A DNA stretch of 64,000 nt from Hydractinia symbiolongicarpus (Eukaryota; Cnidaria; Hydrozoa; Anthoathecata; Hydractiniidae). This document shows positions 14,165 through 25,096 of this stretch, piece by piece; within the stretch, counting starts at the first letter, position 1; each line of letters starts with the position of its first letter. The position numbers and the translations under genes were made by a program. The DNA lies in contig NC_079875.1 of assembly GCF_029227915.1 (NCBI RefSeq), positions 32,307,501-32,371,500 of the forward strand. Direction: 5' to 3'. Under the pieces are notes generated by a model. It did not search any database. It saw nothing but the letters and a program-made list of their open reading frames with translations, and was not told the origin of the DNA.

Positions 14165-14312
14165 CGCCCTCGTCCCCAGGGCTTTTTGTCTATTTGATAT
14201 GAGAGAAGACGACAAAAAATAGCCTGGTATCGTTGAGTAAATTTTGGTCAATATATGACCAGATTGTGCAAACGCGTCATACGTTAATTTATGCGATCAA
14301 AAACCGGGAGAA
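14165..14312 (+). repeat. Dispersed repeat, copy B
   Basis: Second copy of the roughly 150-bp repeat seen at 4771-4928, same orientation. It starts with the CCCTCGTCCCCAGGG-type motif that also ends a tiny inverted-repeat unit at 38537-38596. Confidence 0.55.
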
Positions 14313-14826
14313 CTTTAACATTGGCCTATTTACGAATGGCGATGATGATTTGTGGGATTGGAAGTAACGGTTATCTAATTGTAGCCAAAAGCATAAAAAG
14401 AAGGGAATAAAACATTTGAACACAACTGATTCTTCACTTCTTAAGAATCACAAACTCACACTATTTTGTTTATAAACTTATGGAAGCATTTAGGATGAGT
14501 GCATTCTCTATATGCTCTTAATTTTTAGTGAAATCTCATTGTCCTTATAAACTAGGTTTTTATAAAAAAAATTCTGTTGTAAACAAGTTTAATGTTTTTG
14601 TTGCCCTCCAGAGCAAGCAGATGTCGTGTTTGCATAGCTCCATATTTCAAATTGAATTCAATTTTACCGCGACTTTTTCCCCGCACTTACCTATAAACAA
14701 ATATATGGTACATTTGTGTTTTCACAAAATAATATGATTTACATACACCCTGGAGAAGCGAGGTATAATGTCTCGATTACTATTTTAGAGGCCAAGAGAG
14801 TCATTGCACAGAATTAGCAATGCCAG

Positions 14827-17800
14827 TTATATACTCTCTACTTTAACGTGGTAAGGTTTCAGTTCATTCTCAAATTTTCGATAATGATAATCACGCAAGC
14901 AAAATGCTTGATACATTTTCAGTTCTTTCAGTTTCAGCTGAGGTGGAGAGCACTGGGCTATATCGTTTTTAATGGCTAGCAAAGTGATGTAAGTCAAATT
15001 ATTAGCACTTATATCCAGCTTTTCAAGTCGCACATAACAACCGTTTAAATTCACAAAATGAGAGTCTTTGAAGCCTGATGCTGAAATGTTTAACTCTGCA
15101 AGATGTGAAGGAGGGGAAAGACTTTCTGAGATGATCTTCATTGCAGAGGGTGTTAGCGTTGGGTTATAGCTGATGTCCAGAACTTCAAGATGCTTTAAAC
15201 AGGGTGCCAAGCATTCAATAAATCCATCTTTAAGCTGGCACTTCTTAAAACTAAGCACCTTTAAATGGCTTCCGTTTTCAATGTTGTTTGTTATAGCGTC
15301 TGATATGACTTTAGCAGAGACGTCTGTTAGATCAGGATTGTTACAAAGGTACAGTTGCGTAAAACACGAGATATTCTCTGCCATGTTTGCAATGTGTGTA
15401 TTGTTGAGTTGGCAATGCGTCAAGTCCATGTTCTGTAAACCTTGTTTTGCACAGTTAAAAAGTTTTGATATATCATCTTCTTTAATCTTCACACCGGCTA
15501 ATGTTAACGTCTTTAATGAATTCTTTTGAATACTGGCCATTTTTTCAGAAATTAATTGCACAGAATGTGAACTGACGTCTCTGTTGTATCCGATATGTAG
15601 TGTCTGCAAAGCCGTCATGCAGTCGACGACGTGCGACAAATGATCATCTGCTAGCTCACAGCCAGTCAAGTTTAAACTCTCTATTTTTCGATCTTTATCA
15701 ACTAGTATTGAAGCAGCTATTAACTGGACGCATGACGAAGAAAACACGTTCCAGCTAAGATCAAGGTGTTGAAGTAAATAAATGCAATGCATTAAATTTT
15801 CAATATGAGGTTGTAGTATCCCACAATTCTCTAATTTCAAAACCTTTAGCTTGTTTACTTTTGATTCGGTGATTGCATCTGCTAGCACCTTCATGGCAAC
15901 ACATGTTAGTTTGGTGTTACCAGACAAATCTAATGTATGCAACCTACTGACGCAGCGATACAACTGTTTGATGTGTTCATCACTTAAGTTGCAACCGTTT
16001 AAAATTAAACATGATAAATTATGTGTCATCATGTTAGCATCAGCGAATTGCGTGGAGCCCGTGATCATTTTCATGGCTAGTGGCGACAAATCCTCATTGT
16101 AGCTGAGATCTACGGCTTCTACAACGTGTAAAGATGGCTGCATCGGTACAAAATGAGCATCCGTTAAATTACAAGAGCTCAAATTTAACGACTTGAGCCC
16201 CGTCTTTGCTTTTAAGAGGTCATGTGAAAGAACTTGAAGAGCTTTTGGCGACATTGCATCGTTGCCAGTTAAATCCAATCTTGCGACATGCATCAATAAA
16301 TGTTCCATGGCGTGCATATGTGTCTCCATCAACTGACAGTTGCTAAATCGAAGCAAGTCAATGACGTAACCTCCTTCTTTCTCGAGCTGTTGTTTCAAAG
16401 ACTCCGTGACGTTTTCAACATGGTGTACTGTCATCTCTTTGCTCATTTCAAAATGGCGACCAAGAGGCTCATATCTTATTGGTTTGTTGGAAAACATGGC
16501 GTCAGATAGAATTGTTTGAATTGATTTAAAATGTTTTTCAAGGGAATGGAAAAGAATGGCCTCGTCACAAAAGTGTATCGCGCCGAGCAGCAACTTCTGA
16601 TATTTGTAGATATCTTCGTGTACGTTGAAGCAGATTTTTAATGTTATCTGGTTACCACTGGTTTTGTCAGCACGGTTTACTCTGATCTGCAGATATTGCC
16701 GTCCATGAAGTTCCAACACTTTTCGAGCGGCGTTACCTAAAAGCATAAATACTCAACTTGTTATTCAAACCCGTGGAAGAATCTACTTAATTTAGTGTGC
16801 TTCTTATCACAAAATAATTTGTTGTCAAATTTCATTTAAAAGACACGAACAAAAGTTTTGAACAAAATGGACAACAATAATAACAACATTCACCCGTACA
16901 ATAACAAGGCACCCGTACAATAACAAGGCACCCGTACAATAACAAGGCACCCGTACAATAACAAGGCACCCGTACAATAACAAGGCACCCGTACAATAAA
17001 AAGGCACCCGTACAATAACAAAGCACCAGTTAAAATCAAATACAAAAATTTCACAACAAATAAAATCACTTTATTTTATCACAGAATTTGTTCTAGCCAA
17101 CTAAAATTGTAAAAGAAACATTTTTCTAAAATACAGAACATTTTTATGGGGGGTGTATTATAGACGCTTATAAAGAAAATTGTGAAAAATATAATCCTTT
17201 GCCTTTTACAGATAGACACAGTGTTATTATATAGGTTAGAGTCACTGTTGTTTAAGTATTCGATTGATTTTTTACTTGCATCGTTAATCTTAACGATCAA
17301 ATTCGAGTTCCAATGCATCTTTCTGCAGAATTCTCACGAAAAACTGCATTTCGTCACTGCCGTTTTGATTAACAAACGAGTTTTCGATACCGTTATGTAT
17401 TATAATATATTTTAAGTAAAATTGAATTTGAACATCGATCCATTACTAATCTCCTTACATTTTAACGATTTCATTTAAGCTTTTGGTGATAAGAAACTTT
17501 TGAAATCTAAACAGAGTAACTTTTTTGCAACCCGTATGTTGTTGTTATCTAACTTCAACTTCTGACTAAGGGACCTAAGTTTCATAGAAAAGATCTTGTT
17601 ATATGTGCTCCACGGTTTCGCCCGTCCTTTTTATACCGCATTGTGTGCGTCTCGCTACCTGCGCAGCTAAGCTACCATTTTGCGTGACAGACAGACAGAC
17701 GGAAAGACGTATACGGGTATTATAATATAGACTAGTCGTTGCCCGTGGAAAAACCCACGGAGTCGCCCGTCCTTTATATTTACCCGTCGCAACAGTGGAT

Positions 17801-18364
17801 AAAAATATATCGCATTTGATATTCGTGTTTCCGTAACATCATTTAGTGGGTATCCTGCCAAATTCGTAAAACTTTTTCAAAGTTGGCGATTAACCAAAAA
17901 AATTATTATATAAGGCGAAAAAACTTCATCTTTTTCGTATATATTAGAATATTTTTGTTGCGTCAAAATTATGCTTTTGATTAAATAAAAAAATTTTCTA
18001 CATTTCTGTGTACTTACAAATGTATTATAAAAGTATTGTATTATATTATGCATTACAGCTGAATATTTTTATGGTAAAACGTGGACGAAATTTTTTGGTG
18101 AGTTCTTTTTGTTGAAATAGATGATTTGTGTATTGCTGTAAAAACAAAAAAAAAATGGAACAAAGAAAGTGAAAAGTAAAAATTGGGAGATGAAAAAATC
18201 AAGAAACTGTCACCTTTCTGCTCATCTAAGACAAATATAACATCGTTTCTTTCCAGTTTCTTAAGCTCATGTTTCAATTTAGTTGTCTTGTATGAATTGC
18301 GTGTTTCTTTCGATCTCTGCAGAGAAGTGCGGCCACACTTAAACACACGGGCTGCTCTCATCAT
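14827..18364 (-). CDS. Leucine-rich-repeat protein (RNI/NLR-type LRRs)
   Basis: Two exons, 18364-18214 and 16736-14827, join in phase (AAA G|GT AAC) to give 2061 nt, 686 aa. The large exon encodes about a dozen ribonuclease-inhibitor-like LRRs in alternating pairs (for example LKSLNLSSCNLTDAHF, HTLDLSGNTKL, LQHLDLSWNVF, LEVLDISYNPTLTPSAMK). The first roughly 170 residues are basic at the start and match no domain I know; no NACHT P-loop is visible, and there is no signal peptide or membrane segment, so a cytoplasmic binding or sensing role is an inference only. The first ATG is preceded directly by an in-frame TGA. The link to exon 1 rests on phase and splice sites; the large exon alone is secure. 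The 1.5-kb intron contains a 19-bp minisatellite. Confidence 0.75.
16891..17023. repeat. 19-bp tandem repeat, seven units
   Basis: Seven near-perfect head-to-tail copies of CACCCGTACAATAACAAGG, followed by a degenerate partial unit. It lies in the intron of the LRR gene and creates spurious open frames on the minus strand because the unit has no stop there. Confidence 0.95.
17609..17732 (-). mobile_element. Non-autonomous Helitron copy
   Basis: Read on the minus strand it begins TCTATATTATAATACCCG and carries the GTCTGTCTGTCTGTC, ACGCAAAATGGTAGC and TATAAAAAGGACGGGCG segments of the family. The 3' hairpin is lost. Its 5' TC abuts the CTAG end of a second copy (17733 upward), a head-to-tail tandem arrangement known for Helitrons. 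Confidence 0.65.
17733..17800 (-). mobile_element. Helitron 3' end, tandem partner
   Basis: On the minus strand the sequence reads GGACGGGCGACT, then the hairpin CCGTGGGTTTTTCCACGG, GCAACGA and CTAG, which ends exactly where the neighbouring copy starts. The 5' part of this copy is not recognisable beyond about 17800. Confidence 0.55.
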
Positions 18365-18677
18365 TCAAAAACAAAAATTAAATATTTCTTCCTCTCGTGA
18401 AAGCAGTTCTAATGTGTTCATCTGTTTTAATGTCTTTATATTTCTTCAAACGTTTGATCACAGGTGTTGGTTCAGTGATTTGAACAGTTCAATTCAAGTC
18501 ACCTGCTATGTTGCTGAATGAATCACAAACATATGAATCGAGAAAGAAAATGTGCAGTTAGGTCATGAATATTTAACACTCTGTGCACATTAATAAAAAA
18601 TTGTACCACTTAACTTTCTCTATCTATCTTGTAAGGTTGATACACACTTTAAATGACTTTTTCAACACGACGATATA

Positions 18678-18837
18678 ATTGTATTGGAAAATCAACCTGG
18701 AGACGAGGTTGTACTATAGTTACATCCGTATCACTTATTGATTTCACTTTATGTATGATTGTAATGTAAAAACAACCTGGAGACGAGGTTGTATTATACT
18801 TACATCCGTATCACTTATTGATTTTACTTTTTAAGAA
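18678..18837. repeat. 80-bp tandem duplication
   Basis: 18678-18757 and 18758-18837 are two copies at an 80-bp offset, both containing the inverted motif CAACCTGGAGACGAGGTTG and TTACATCCGTATCACTTATTG. It lies just upstream of the LRR gene's first ATG, so a promoter role is possible but not shown. Confidence 0.8.
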
Positions 18838-19135
18838 CACGATGACACGTGATTGAAATGTGTCATTCCGTTCGCAGTGGATATATATTTTATTTCGAAC
18901 TAACATGAATCTGATTTCTTACTTCCCATCTTAAAAAACTGCAAACCATATCATAGACCTCGCAGGTTATATAACAAGCGCATATTTTTTCTTTCCTTTT
19001 TTTTGGTGGCGCACCAAATTATTATTGAAATAATACGCAGCTAAGCCGACGAGACAAGAACTTTAATAACAACAATACAGTAGTAGTAAATGAACAAGCA
19101 GTCAAAAATTGTCTCAATAGGTTTTTACTTCAAAC

Positions 19136-20682
19136 TTATTTTGTTTCATCTTCAAATGGTGTGCCAGCATCTGAGTAATCTGTTGAGTCGTCATTCATGT
19201 CGTCATCAATGTCGTCGCTCATCCCGTCTGTCGGTGAAGCGTCTGAGGGCAGTGTAGGGGTGACTGTGATGGGAGTTGTCGTTGGAGATGTTTTCGGCAT
19301 GACTTTTTCATCAATCTCATCGTAAGCCTCCCTCATTTTCTTGCGGTGAATTTTAAGTGATTTTCTAATATACTTGAGCAGAGCTAATTCTTCAGGATCC
19401 ACAGTTAACGTTAAAACATTGTCATCTTTGTCGTCATGATGATCTATATGGTGGTCGTCGTGATCTGAATGGTCGTCATCGTGGTCCGAATGGTGGTCCG
19501 AATGGTGGTCGTCTTGTTTTGAAGGAGTAGTAGCAGGCGTCGTTGTAATTTCTTCTTCCTTAAGTTCCGTCATGTTATATTTTTCATCCGGTGTGTGTTC
19601 AGATATTGATTGTAATTGATAATCACGAATTGGATCGTCAGTCGTGATATCTAAATAAATAAGATGTAATTTTTACCACATTTACATTTAAAATAACGCG
19701 AACAAAAAATTGGGTGAAGTTTTATACGCCAGAGTTATGCGACAAGTTCCGCATAAATGAAGTTCATCTCGGAGTAATTCTGTTTGGATGAAAAAAAACG
19801 TAAGCTTTGAGGCCGAATTGTTGTTCAAATAAATGAAAAAATACTCACGTGGTGCGCACATGTGCACGCAATCCTCAAAAGTGGGAAATTTATTTGAGTT
19901 TCCACCTGAACCAGTATATAAAAATGCTTCACAGAACCTTTGGTCATAGTTGTAGAAATAAAACATCTTTTTGCAATCTCCACTCTCGCTACAATTTCCA
20001 TTTCCTTCATCTTTTTTCAAACGACAATCTTCCTCTGTCACTAAGAAGACAAGAACACATGCTAGTGCAATAAATTACAGAACGAAACATACGGCGACCG
20101 AAACCAACACTAAGGACAACAGCAAATTGAAAAAATTAATCCAAGCGACGAACGAAAAGCGAGCGGTGAGACGATTTTATCAAATGATTAGTTTCAAATG
20201 CAGTATGAGCAAAGGAGATATCTTGATAGCTTGCAGCATGTTATGTTCAACTCGTATTTGAAACTTTAAACCAGAATGCTGAATTGAGAATTGAGAAAGT
20301 CATTTAACTTACCGATACAGGATTCTTGACATTCTTTTATAGTTTTAAATCTATTTGCGTTTCCACTGCATATTCCTTTACGAAGTTTGTCGCATTTTTT
20401 TAATTGCAAATTATACACATATCTCCAGGGATTTGATTTTTTGCATTGCATCAGCTGTTTGGGCAAAAAACATTCATCCAACATTCCTACAAAAAAAATG
20501 TATAATTTCTAACATACAATTCACCATCTCCTTTTCTCTAATATTTATCAATATTTCTTGAAATACATCTTCATTCACCTTCTGTTTAAGCGTACAAATC
20601 TGCACCAACAATTTATAAGGAACTCACCATGACATTGAAAGGTAGATAGAGAGCAAACAAAAAGCAGTAGAAATGTCAACAT
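19136..20682 (-). CDS. Secreted double-Kunitz protein with His/Asp-rich tail
   Basis: Four exons, 20682-20628, 20486-20313, 20040-19849 and 19650-19136, sum to 936 nt (311 aa) with consistent phases. Residues 1-18 form a signal peptide (MLTFLLLFVCSLSTFQC). Exon 2 is one Kunitz/BPTI domain with cysteine spacing C-8-C-16-C-7-C-12-C-3-C; the residue after Cys2 (P1 site) is Lys, as in trypsin-type inhibitors. Exon 3 is a second, degenerate Kunitz domain in which the fourth cysteine is Ser (TGSGGNSNKF) and an extra Cys lies near the second. Exon 4 encodes a low-complexity region with alternating DDHHSDHHSDHDDD runs, then a basic helix and a Thr/Ser/Asp-rich acidic end. The tail could bind metal ions; that is inference. 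Protease inhibition is likely for domain 1 only. Confidence 0.8.
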
Positions 20683-22235
20683 TATTTCAAATGTGTCATT
20701 GCACAACATAACTACATAAACTTATTGCAAGTTTTTTTTTCTGCAGAAGCAAGCAAGTAACATTTTACATCATTTGAGCATATTTTGTCATAAAAGGAAG
20801 CTGATAAAGCGTAAAAAACAGCAACACAAGGTGTGGCATTTGGAGGTTTACCGTTAGGCTTGGTTGAGTTTCGTCGCCGTTCTATTAAATTCTCAAACAC
20901 GTAAGAACGCCTTTAAAGAATTATTCAAACCAATAAATGAAACAAAAGAGATAGAAAGAAAGCAAGAAAAAAGCATGGCTGTAAAACAATTCATTATAGG
21001 TTAAAATTGAAGTTTTTCACAGATGTTTTTTTTTTTGGAACCGTCCTTAAAAATTATCAAGTGCAAAGGTTTGAAAAGACGCAAGAAATGAAATCTATAT
21101 TATAATGCCCGTATGCGTCTGTCTGTCTGTCACGCAAAATGGTAGCTTAGCTGCGCAATAGCGAGAAGCACGCAATGCGGTATAAAAAGGACGGGCGAAC
21201 CCGTGGATTTTCCACGGGCTAACGTTTAGTATAATAAATTAACATTCAGAATCTGAAGGGCTATATCGCTTAAACTTGTCAAAATGAAATAACCACTTCA
21301 CTGTGAGAGGCAAAAAGCGTTTCGAAGAGAAGTTATAATTTTCGAAAGAACAATGCAGCTAGCACGATAGAAAGTAAATAAATAAACAACATTTTTGCTG
21401 ATTATTTAAAGCCGTTATATATATTAGTAAGTTGGAGAAGTCAAACGAAACGTCTGTTAATGCCAGAAATTTCGAAAACAGAAAAAAAGTTTTGAAATCG
21501 ATTGTGGGAAACGATTTTTTTTGGTGTACATAAGTTGGTTTTTTAACAGGCGCAAATCGAAAATTTTATGTAGCTACGAGGAAAATAATTAATGCGACAT
21601 TTTTGAGGAGTTTAAATTTTTTTGTTTGTCATAGTTAAATTTTAAATTTTATTAAAAATAAGAACATCTAAAATGTACAAATAACATTCGAAGCTTTTCG
21701 TCGAAAACTCGTGCATCGTCACGTGGGTATATTTATTTCCGACAAATTTAAATTGTACATTTTTACTTTTAATTCTGAGGAGTTGTTTTATATTACAAGT
21801 TTTATTTGCCAACATTTCTCCTAGTTTTTTCCTCAATAAAGTAAATCACCTGCCTGAAATGAGCTTGTTTTCCAAAAACGGTGATCAAAGGATGGTCTTA
21901 ACTTATGACCTTCCTCTATCCGTGCTACAACAACTTGAGTTAATGAGGACATTAAATTTCATAATAACCGTAATTTATTTCATACTTTCCTCCAAGACTA
22001 AAGTTTGTATATATCAATTTCTAGATTTAGTATTATTAACTGAAGCATATCTGCATTTAAATATTTACAAGAATTGTACATCGTTTTCATTTTAATTCAT
22101 CTTGTTGTTCTTCCAACTTCTTCCCAGGAAATAAAGAAATGTCAATGGACATAACAATAATTTATTCATTGACTTTGTAAACAATGAAATTACCAAAGCG
22201 TTTTCGGAATGATTTAGTAACTAATAGCACTTTTG
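20683..22235. other. Intergenic; one Helitron copy
   Basis: No supported exon. Contains the complete Helitron copy at 21094-21229 and AT-rich DNA; short frames at 20712-20900 and 21642-21836 look random. Confidence 0.55.
21094..21229 (+). mobile_element. Non-autonomous Helitron, complete copy
   Basis: 136 bp between A and T: 5' TCTATATTATAATGCCCG, GTCTGTCTGTCTGTCACG, TATAAAAAGGACGGGCG, terminal hairpin CCCGTGGATTTTCCACGGG, then CTAACGTTTAG. The 3' tetranucleotide is TTAG where the family end is CTAG. TC start, 3' hairpin and lack of target duplication are Helitron hallmarks; no Rep/helicase is encoded. Confidence 0.7.
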
Positions 22236-22763
22236 TTACGTCGCGTTATTTCCAACTATGTCATCTGACTCACACAACATGTAATGGCCCATATCTTCCA
22301 CAACCACACTAATAAAACTTTCACGAAGACCAGTGTCCATATCGGATGTGACGTACGACGCGTTCGTAAATCCTACTTTTTTGCTCGAATAGTCATCCAC
22401 ATTGTTCTCCGTTTCAACGTCAATCTCCACTGATGAGATGTCTGTGTCATCCCGAACTACATTATCTTTTGCCGGCTAAATGAAAACAGACAAAAGTTAA
22501 CATATAAAAGTCACAATGTTAAAATAATCCTTAATTTTCTTGTTTAAGTAATTTTGTTTCTTATTTTTTAAACTTTCGTTTTAGAAAGCAAGGCCGTAAA
22601 TAACATGAAAAATACATACGCGTTTGTGGCAACAATTCCATTCTCTGTGGACTAAATACAGTAATATCCCAGCAATGATGAAAATTGTTAATACTGGCGC
22701 AAGTAAATTCGCTTCCTTCATTTCTGTAATCCAACTACTTGTTTCATTTCTTGCTATCCAAGT
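22236..22763 (-). CDS. 3' exons of an unknown single-pass membrane protein
   Basis: Two exons join in phase 0: 22763(or lower)-22620, ending CGC|GTATGT, and 22475-22236. The first encodes a juxtamembrane stretch (NETSSWITEMKEA) and one hydrophobic helix (NLLAPVLTIFIIAGILLYLV) followed by a basic stop-transfer HREWNCCHKR. The second encodes an 80-residue acidic cytoplasmic tail with Tyr motifs (DDYSSKK, NASYV, GHYML). The upstream exon(s), presumably with signal peptide and ectodomain, were not found; reading upstream in frame meets TGA at 22766-22764. A TATAAAAG box lies on the same strand near 23030. I do not recognise the family. Confidence 0.4.
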
Positions 22764-22859
22764 TCAACACAACATCTTCCCACTACACTCGTTAACTTTG
22801 AAGTTAAAGGAAGTATACGAAGCAATTAATGTTACAAAGTAATTGCTCACAATCACGAC

Positions 22860-24440
22860 CACGTCATAAACAGAAGAAATTATGATGACTAAACATTTTT
22901 TTCCCACACATTCCCACATGTTCGCATAATTTGATATCAAACTGCAAATTTAAAGGATACCTTAGCAAGAGATAGAGCTAAACTACAACAGCTGACGCCA
23001 TAATGGCTACCGATTTAGTACACATACCCTTTTATATGTGTTTATCTGACTATACATCGCTTCGTAAGCCCACCAGTATATTCTATATTTTTAATGATTA
23101 AGCTGCTTGCAAGTCTACAGCTCTGTCAAGTGATGCTGTTTGCCTTTTAAAAGGCGTTAATATGATTTTAATATGTTTTTTCATGTGTTACATTTTTATT
23201 CACGCTTAACCAGGTTGGCTACTACTCCTAAAAATGCTAGGAAAAGGTTACAAAAATAAAGAACTTTTTATTTTAATTTCCAGTTTATTTTGCTTTTTAG
23301 CTCTATTTTTAAAGCCAACTATCAAAGTTGGTTGGTCAAGCCAAAAAATGCGTTGGCAAACTTCGAGCCATATAAACATGATTGCAATAGACAGTGAAAG
23401 GAGTTGATAGCCTGCTTTTTTATTTGCATTAAAACCACGAAGCCTTTAAGTGATTTTCTTTACATACATCACAAAAAACGTCCAATATCGTGATTTCTTG
23501 CAGAACATATTTTCATGGAAAAATATGTTCTGCATTATTGTTTTTTTAACGTAAAGTATTGTTGTAACATGCAGTTTGTGAAACGTAATATATTTTAAGG
23601 TATAATATATTTTCAACGAATATTTACCCGTCAATGAGATTAGACCCAATTTATGAATAAATACATCAAAATTACAAGTGGAACAAAAAAATTTCACCAA
23701 AATTCAGTGATTTACTGGAATTTGTCCATTTTTTTCTTTTAAGTTAAGTTTTGTTCTTATTTTATAAAAATTTAAAAAATAGCTGGCTGCGACCACCAAC
23801 ATAATGTAACTGGAAATTTTCGGCTAAAATTCTGTCCTGTATAATTCCAAACTTCGTGTCCAAAAAACATTTTTCAGCAAGATTTTATTCCCTACAAACC
23901 TTACAAATTTTGGGCATAATTTTGTGAAAATAAGTAAATGGGAAACATTTCGCAGAAATGAACTGCGAAATACATGATGCTTGTTGGGTAAATGATATCG
24001 AAACGCAATTTATTCACCCAAAACGAGAATAAAACAGCTTTTCGCTTCTGTTACTTTCTGGAAAGATAGCTTCTGAAAAAGAGTCTTTGTCAAGTAACTA
24101 CATTTACTTTCTGTACCTAATGGCAACGCTTCATCGTACAAACCTTTGTCTGCAAACATGTCGGAGGTTTCAAGATGGTAAAATTACTGACGACACGAGA
24201 GTTCTTTACAAACTGTAATAGTAAGCAGGTGTTTATTGTGTACAAATGTTGAACAGTAAAACTGCATAAATGGCGGATGTTCACTTTGCAGGACGATTTA
24301 AACAAATAAATAAAAAAATTAATTTATTTTAACAATTTATGTATTTAAAAAAAACATTGGATTGTTGGCATAACATAATTAAAATGTACATTTAACCCCG
24401 TCGTATGTTTTAAATGTTGTTTTACCCCCGTCTCCACGTC
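22860..24440. other. Intergenic
   Basis: No supported coding exon. Contains a possible minus-strand TATA box (about 23028-23036) and a hairpin at 23500-23533. The rest is AT-rich DNA in which I see nothing. Confidence 0.45.
23500..23533. repeat. Perfect 14-bp inverted repeat
   Basis: Arms GCAGAACATATTTT and AAAATATGTTCTGC with a 6-base loop. Isolated from genes; function unknown. Confidence 0.8.
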
Positions 24441-24441
24441 A

Positions 24442-24453
24442 ATATATATATAA
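24442..24453 (+). promoter_or_regulatory. TATA box of PLA2 gene 1
   Basis: TATATATATATAAT lies about 50 bp upstream of the ATG at 24500. This spacing makes the ATG at 24464 too close to be in the transcript leader and favours 24500 as the start. Confidence 0.5.
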
Positions 24454-24499
24454 TTTTTAGCATGTGTTTCACCCACTTGAAGCAACGCAACGAACAAAT

Positions 24500-25096
24500 A
24501 TGGCTGTATTATTAGTCTTTGTCATACTTGTAGCAAGAATACATGTCCAGGTGACGGCTGATGATGTCGACTTCAAGCCGTGCATTACTCAAATGACGAA
24601 CGGATGTAGCGTACCTCTAAATTTTCCTTTTCCATACAAGGACGTGTTTTTACCCGCTTGTGAACGCCATGACATTTGTTATCAATGTGTAAGTTTTTAC
24701 TTTTCTTGCTTTCTTCTTTGTAAATATATTACACGAAGATTTTAACAAGTTTCATTGCAAATACAGGGCAAACAATTTAATTGGACGAGAGGCCAGTGCG
24801 ACAATGCCTTCAAAGCTAACATGCTGACCATGTGTAAATTAAAAGAAGAATCGAAATACGCAGTAACCTATGGTGGAACGTTTTGGGAGAAGTTGCGGTC
24901 AGCGTTCAAAGTGGCGACAGCTATGGCAAGATGGATTCTCATCAAGTCAGGAACTCTGGATCATTGTATAAATGGAAGTGATGTATATTACAAAGGTGTG
25001 AAGGGGTTTGGACATAACAACTTCGGAACTGGGGATCCTAATTTGTGTAATTTAAAATGTTCGAAATTGTTAGGCGACCCAAGAAATATAATTTGA
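24500..25096 (+). CDS. Secreted phospholipase A2, conodipine-like (copy 1)
   Basis: Exon 1 24500-24688 and exon 2 24767-25096 join in phase 0 (TGT|GTAAGT ... ATACAG|GGC) to 172 aa. Residues 1-23 or so form a signal peptide. The conserved PLA2 core is C-E-R-H-D-I-C, with the His-Asp catalytic pair, preceded by the PFPYKDVFLPACE segment typical of conodipine alpha-type PLA2s; exon 2 continues with a cysteine-containing helix region. The expected activity is Ca-dependent hydrolysis of the sn-2 ester of phospholipids outside the cell. Conodipine is a cone-snail venom enzyme, but the family also occurs in non-venom roles, so a toxin function is not established. Paired with copy 2, 2.8 kb downstream. 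Confidence 0.85.

Larger units (their letters stand above)
8972..14826. other. Long stretch without a supported gene
   Basis: About 5.8 kb with only short, low-complexity open frames. It holds a Helitron 5' part (12478), a Helitron 3' relic (13950), a repeat copy at 14165-14312 and a 29-bp match to the piggyBac-type MITE at 10687. Two AT-rich minus-strand frames (13169-13462 and the Gln/His-rich 13587-13859) have no homology I recognise and are not called. Confidence 0.5.

Noticed and set aside
15173-16102. Plus-strand frames inside the LRR gene
   Set aside because: Antisense shadows of the LRR exon.
16825-17026. Two overlapping minus-strand frames with repeated CYCTGALLLYGC
   Set aside because: They are translations of the 19-bp minisatellite and have no splice or coding support.
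24464-24499. Upstream ATG of PLA2 copy 1
   Set aside because: Only about 20 bp from the TATA box and it would place polar residues before the signal peptide; ATG at 24500 fits better.
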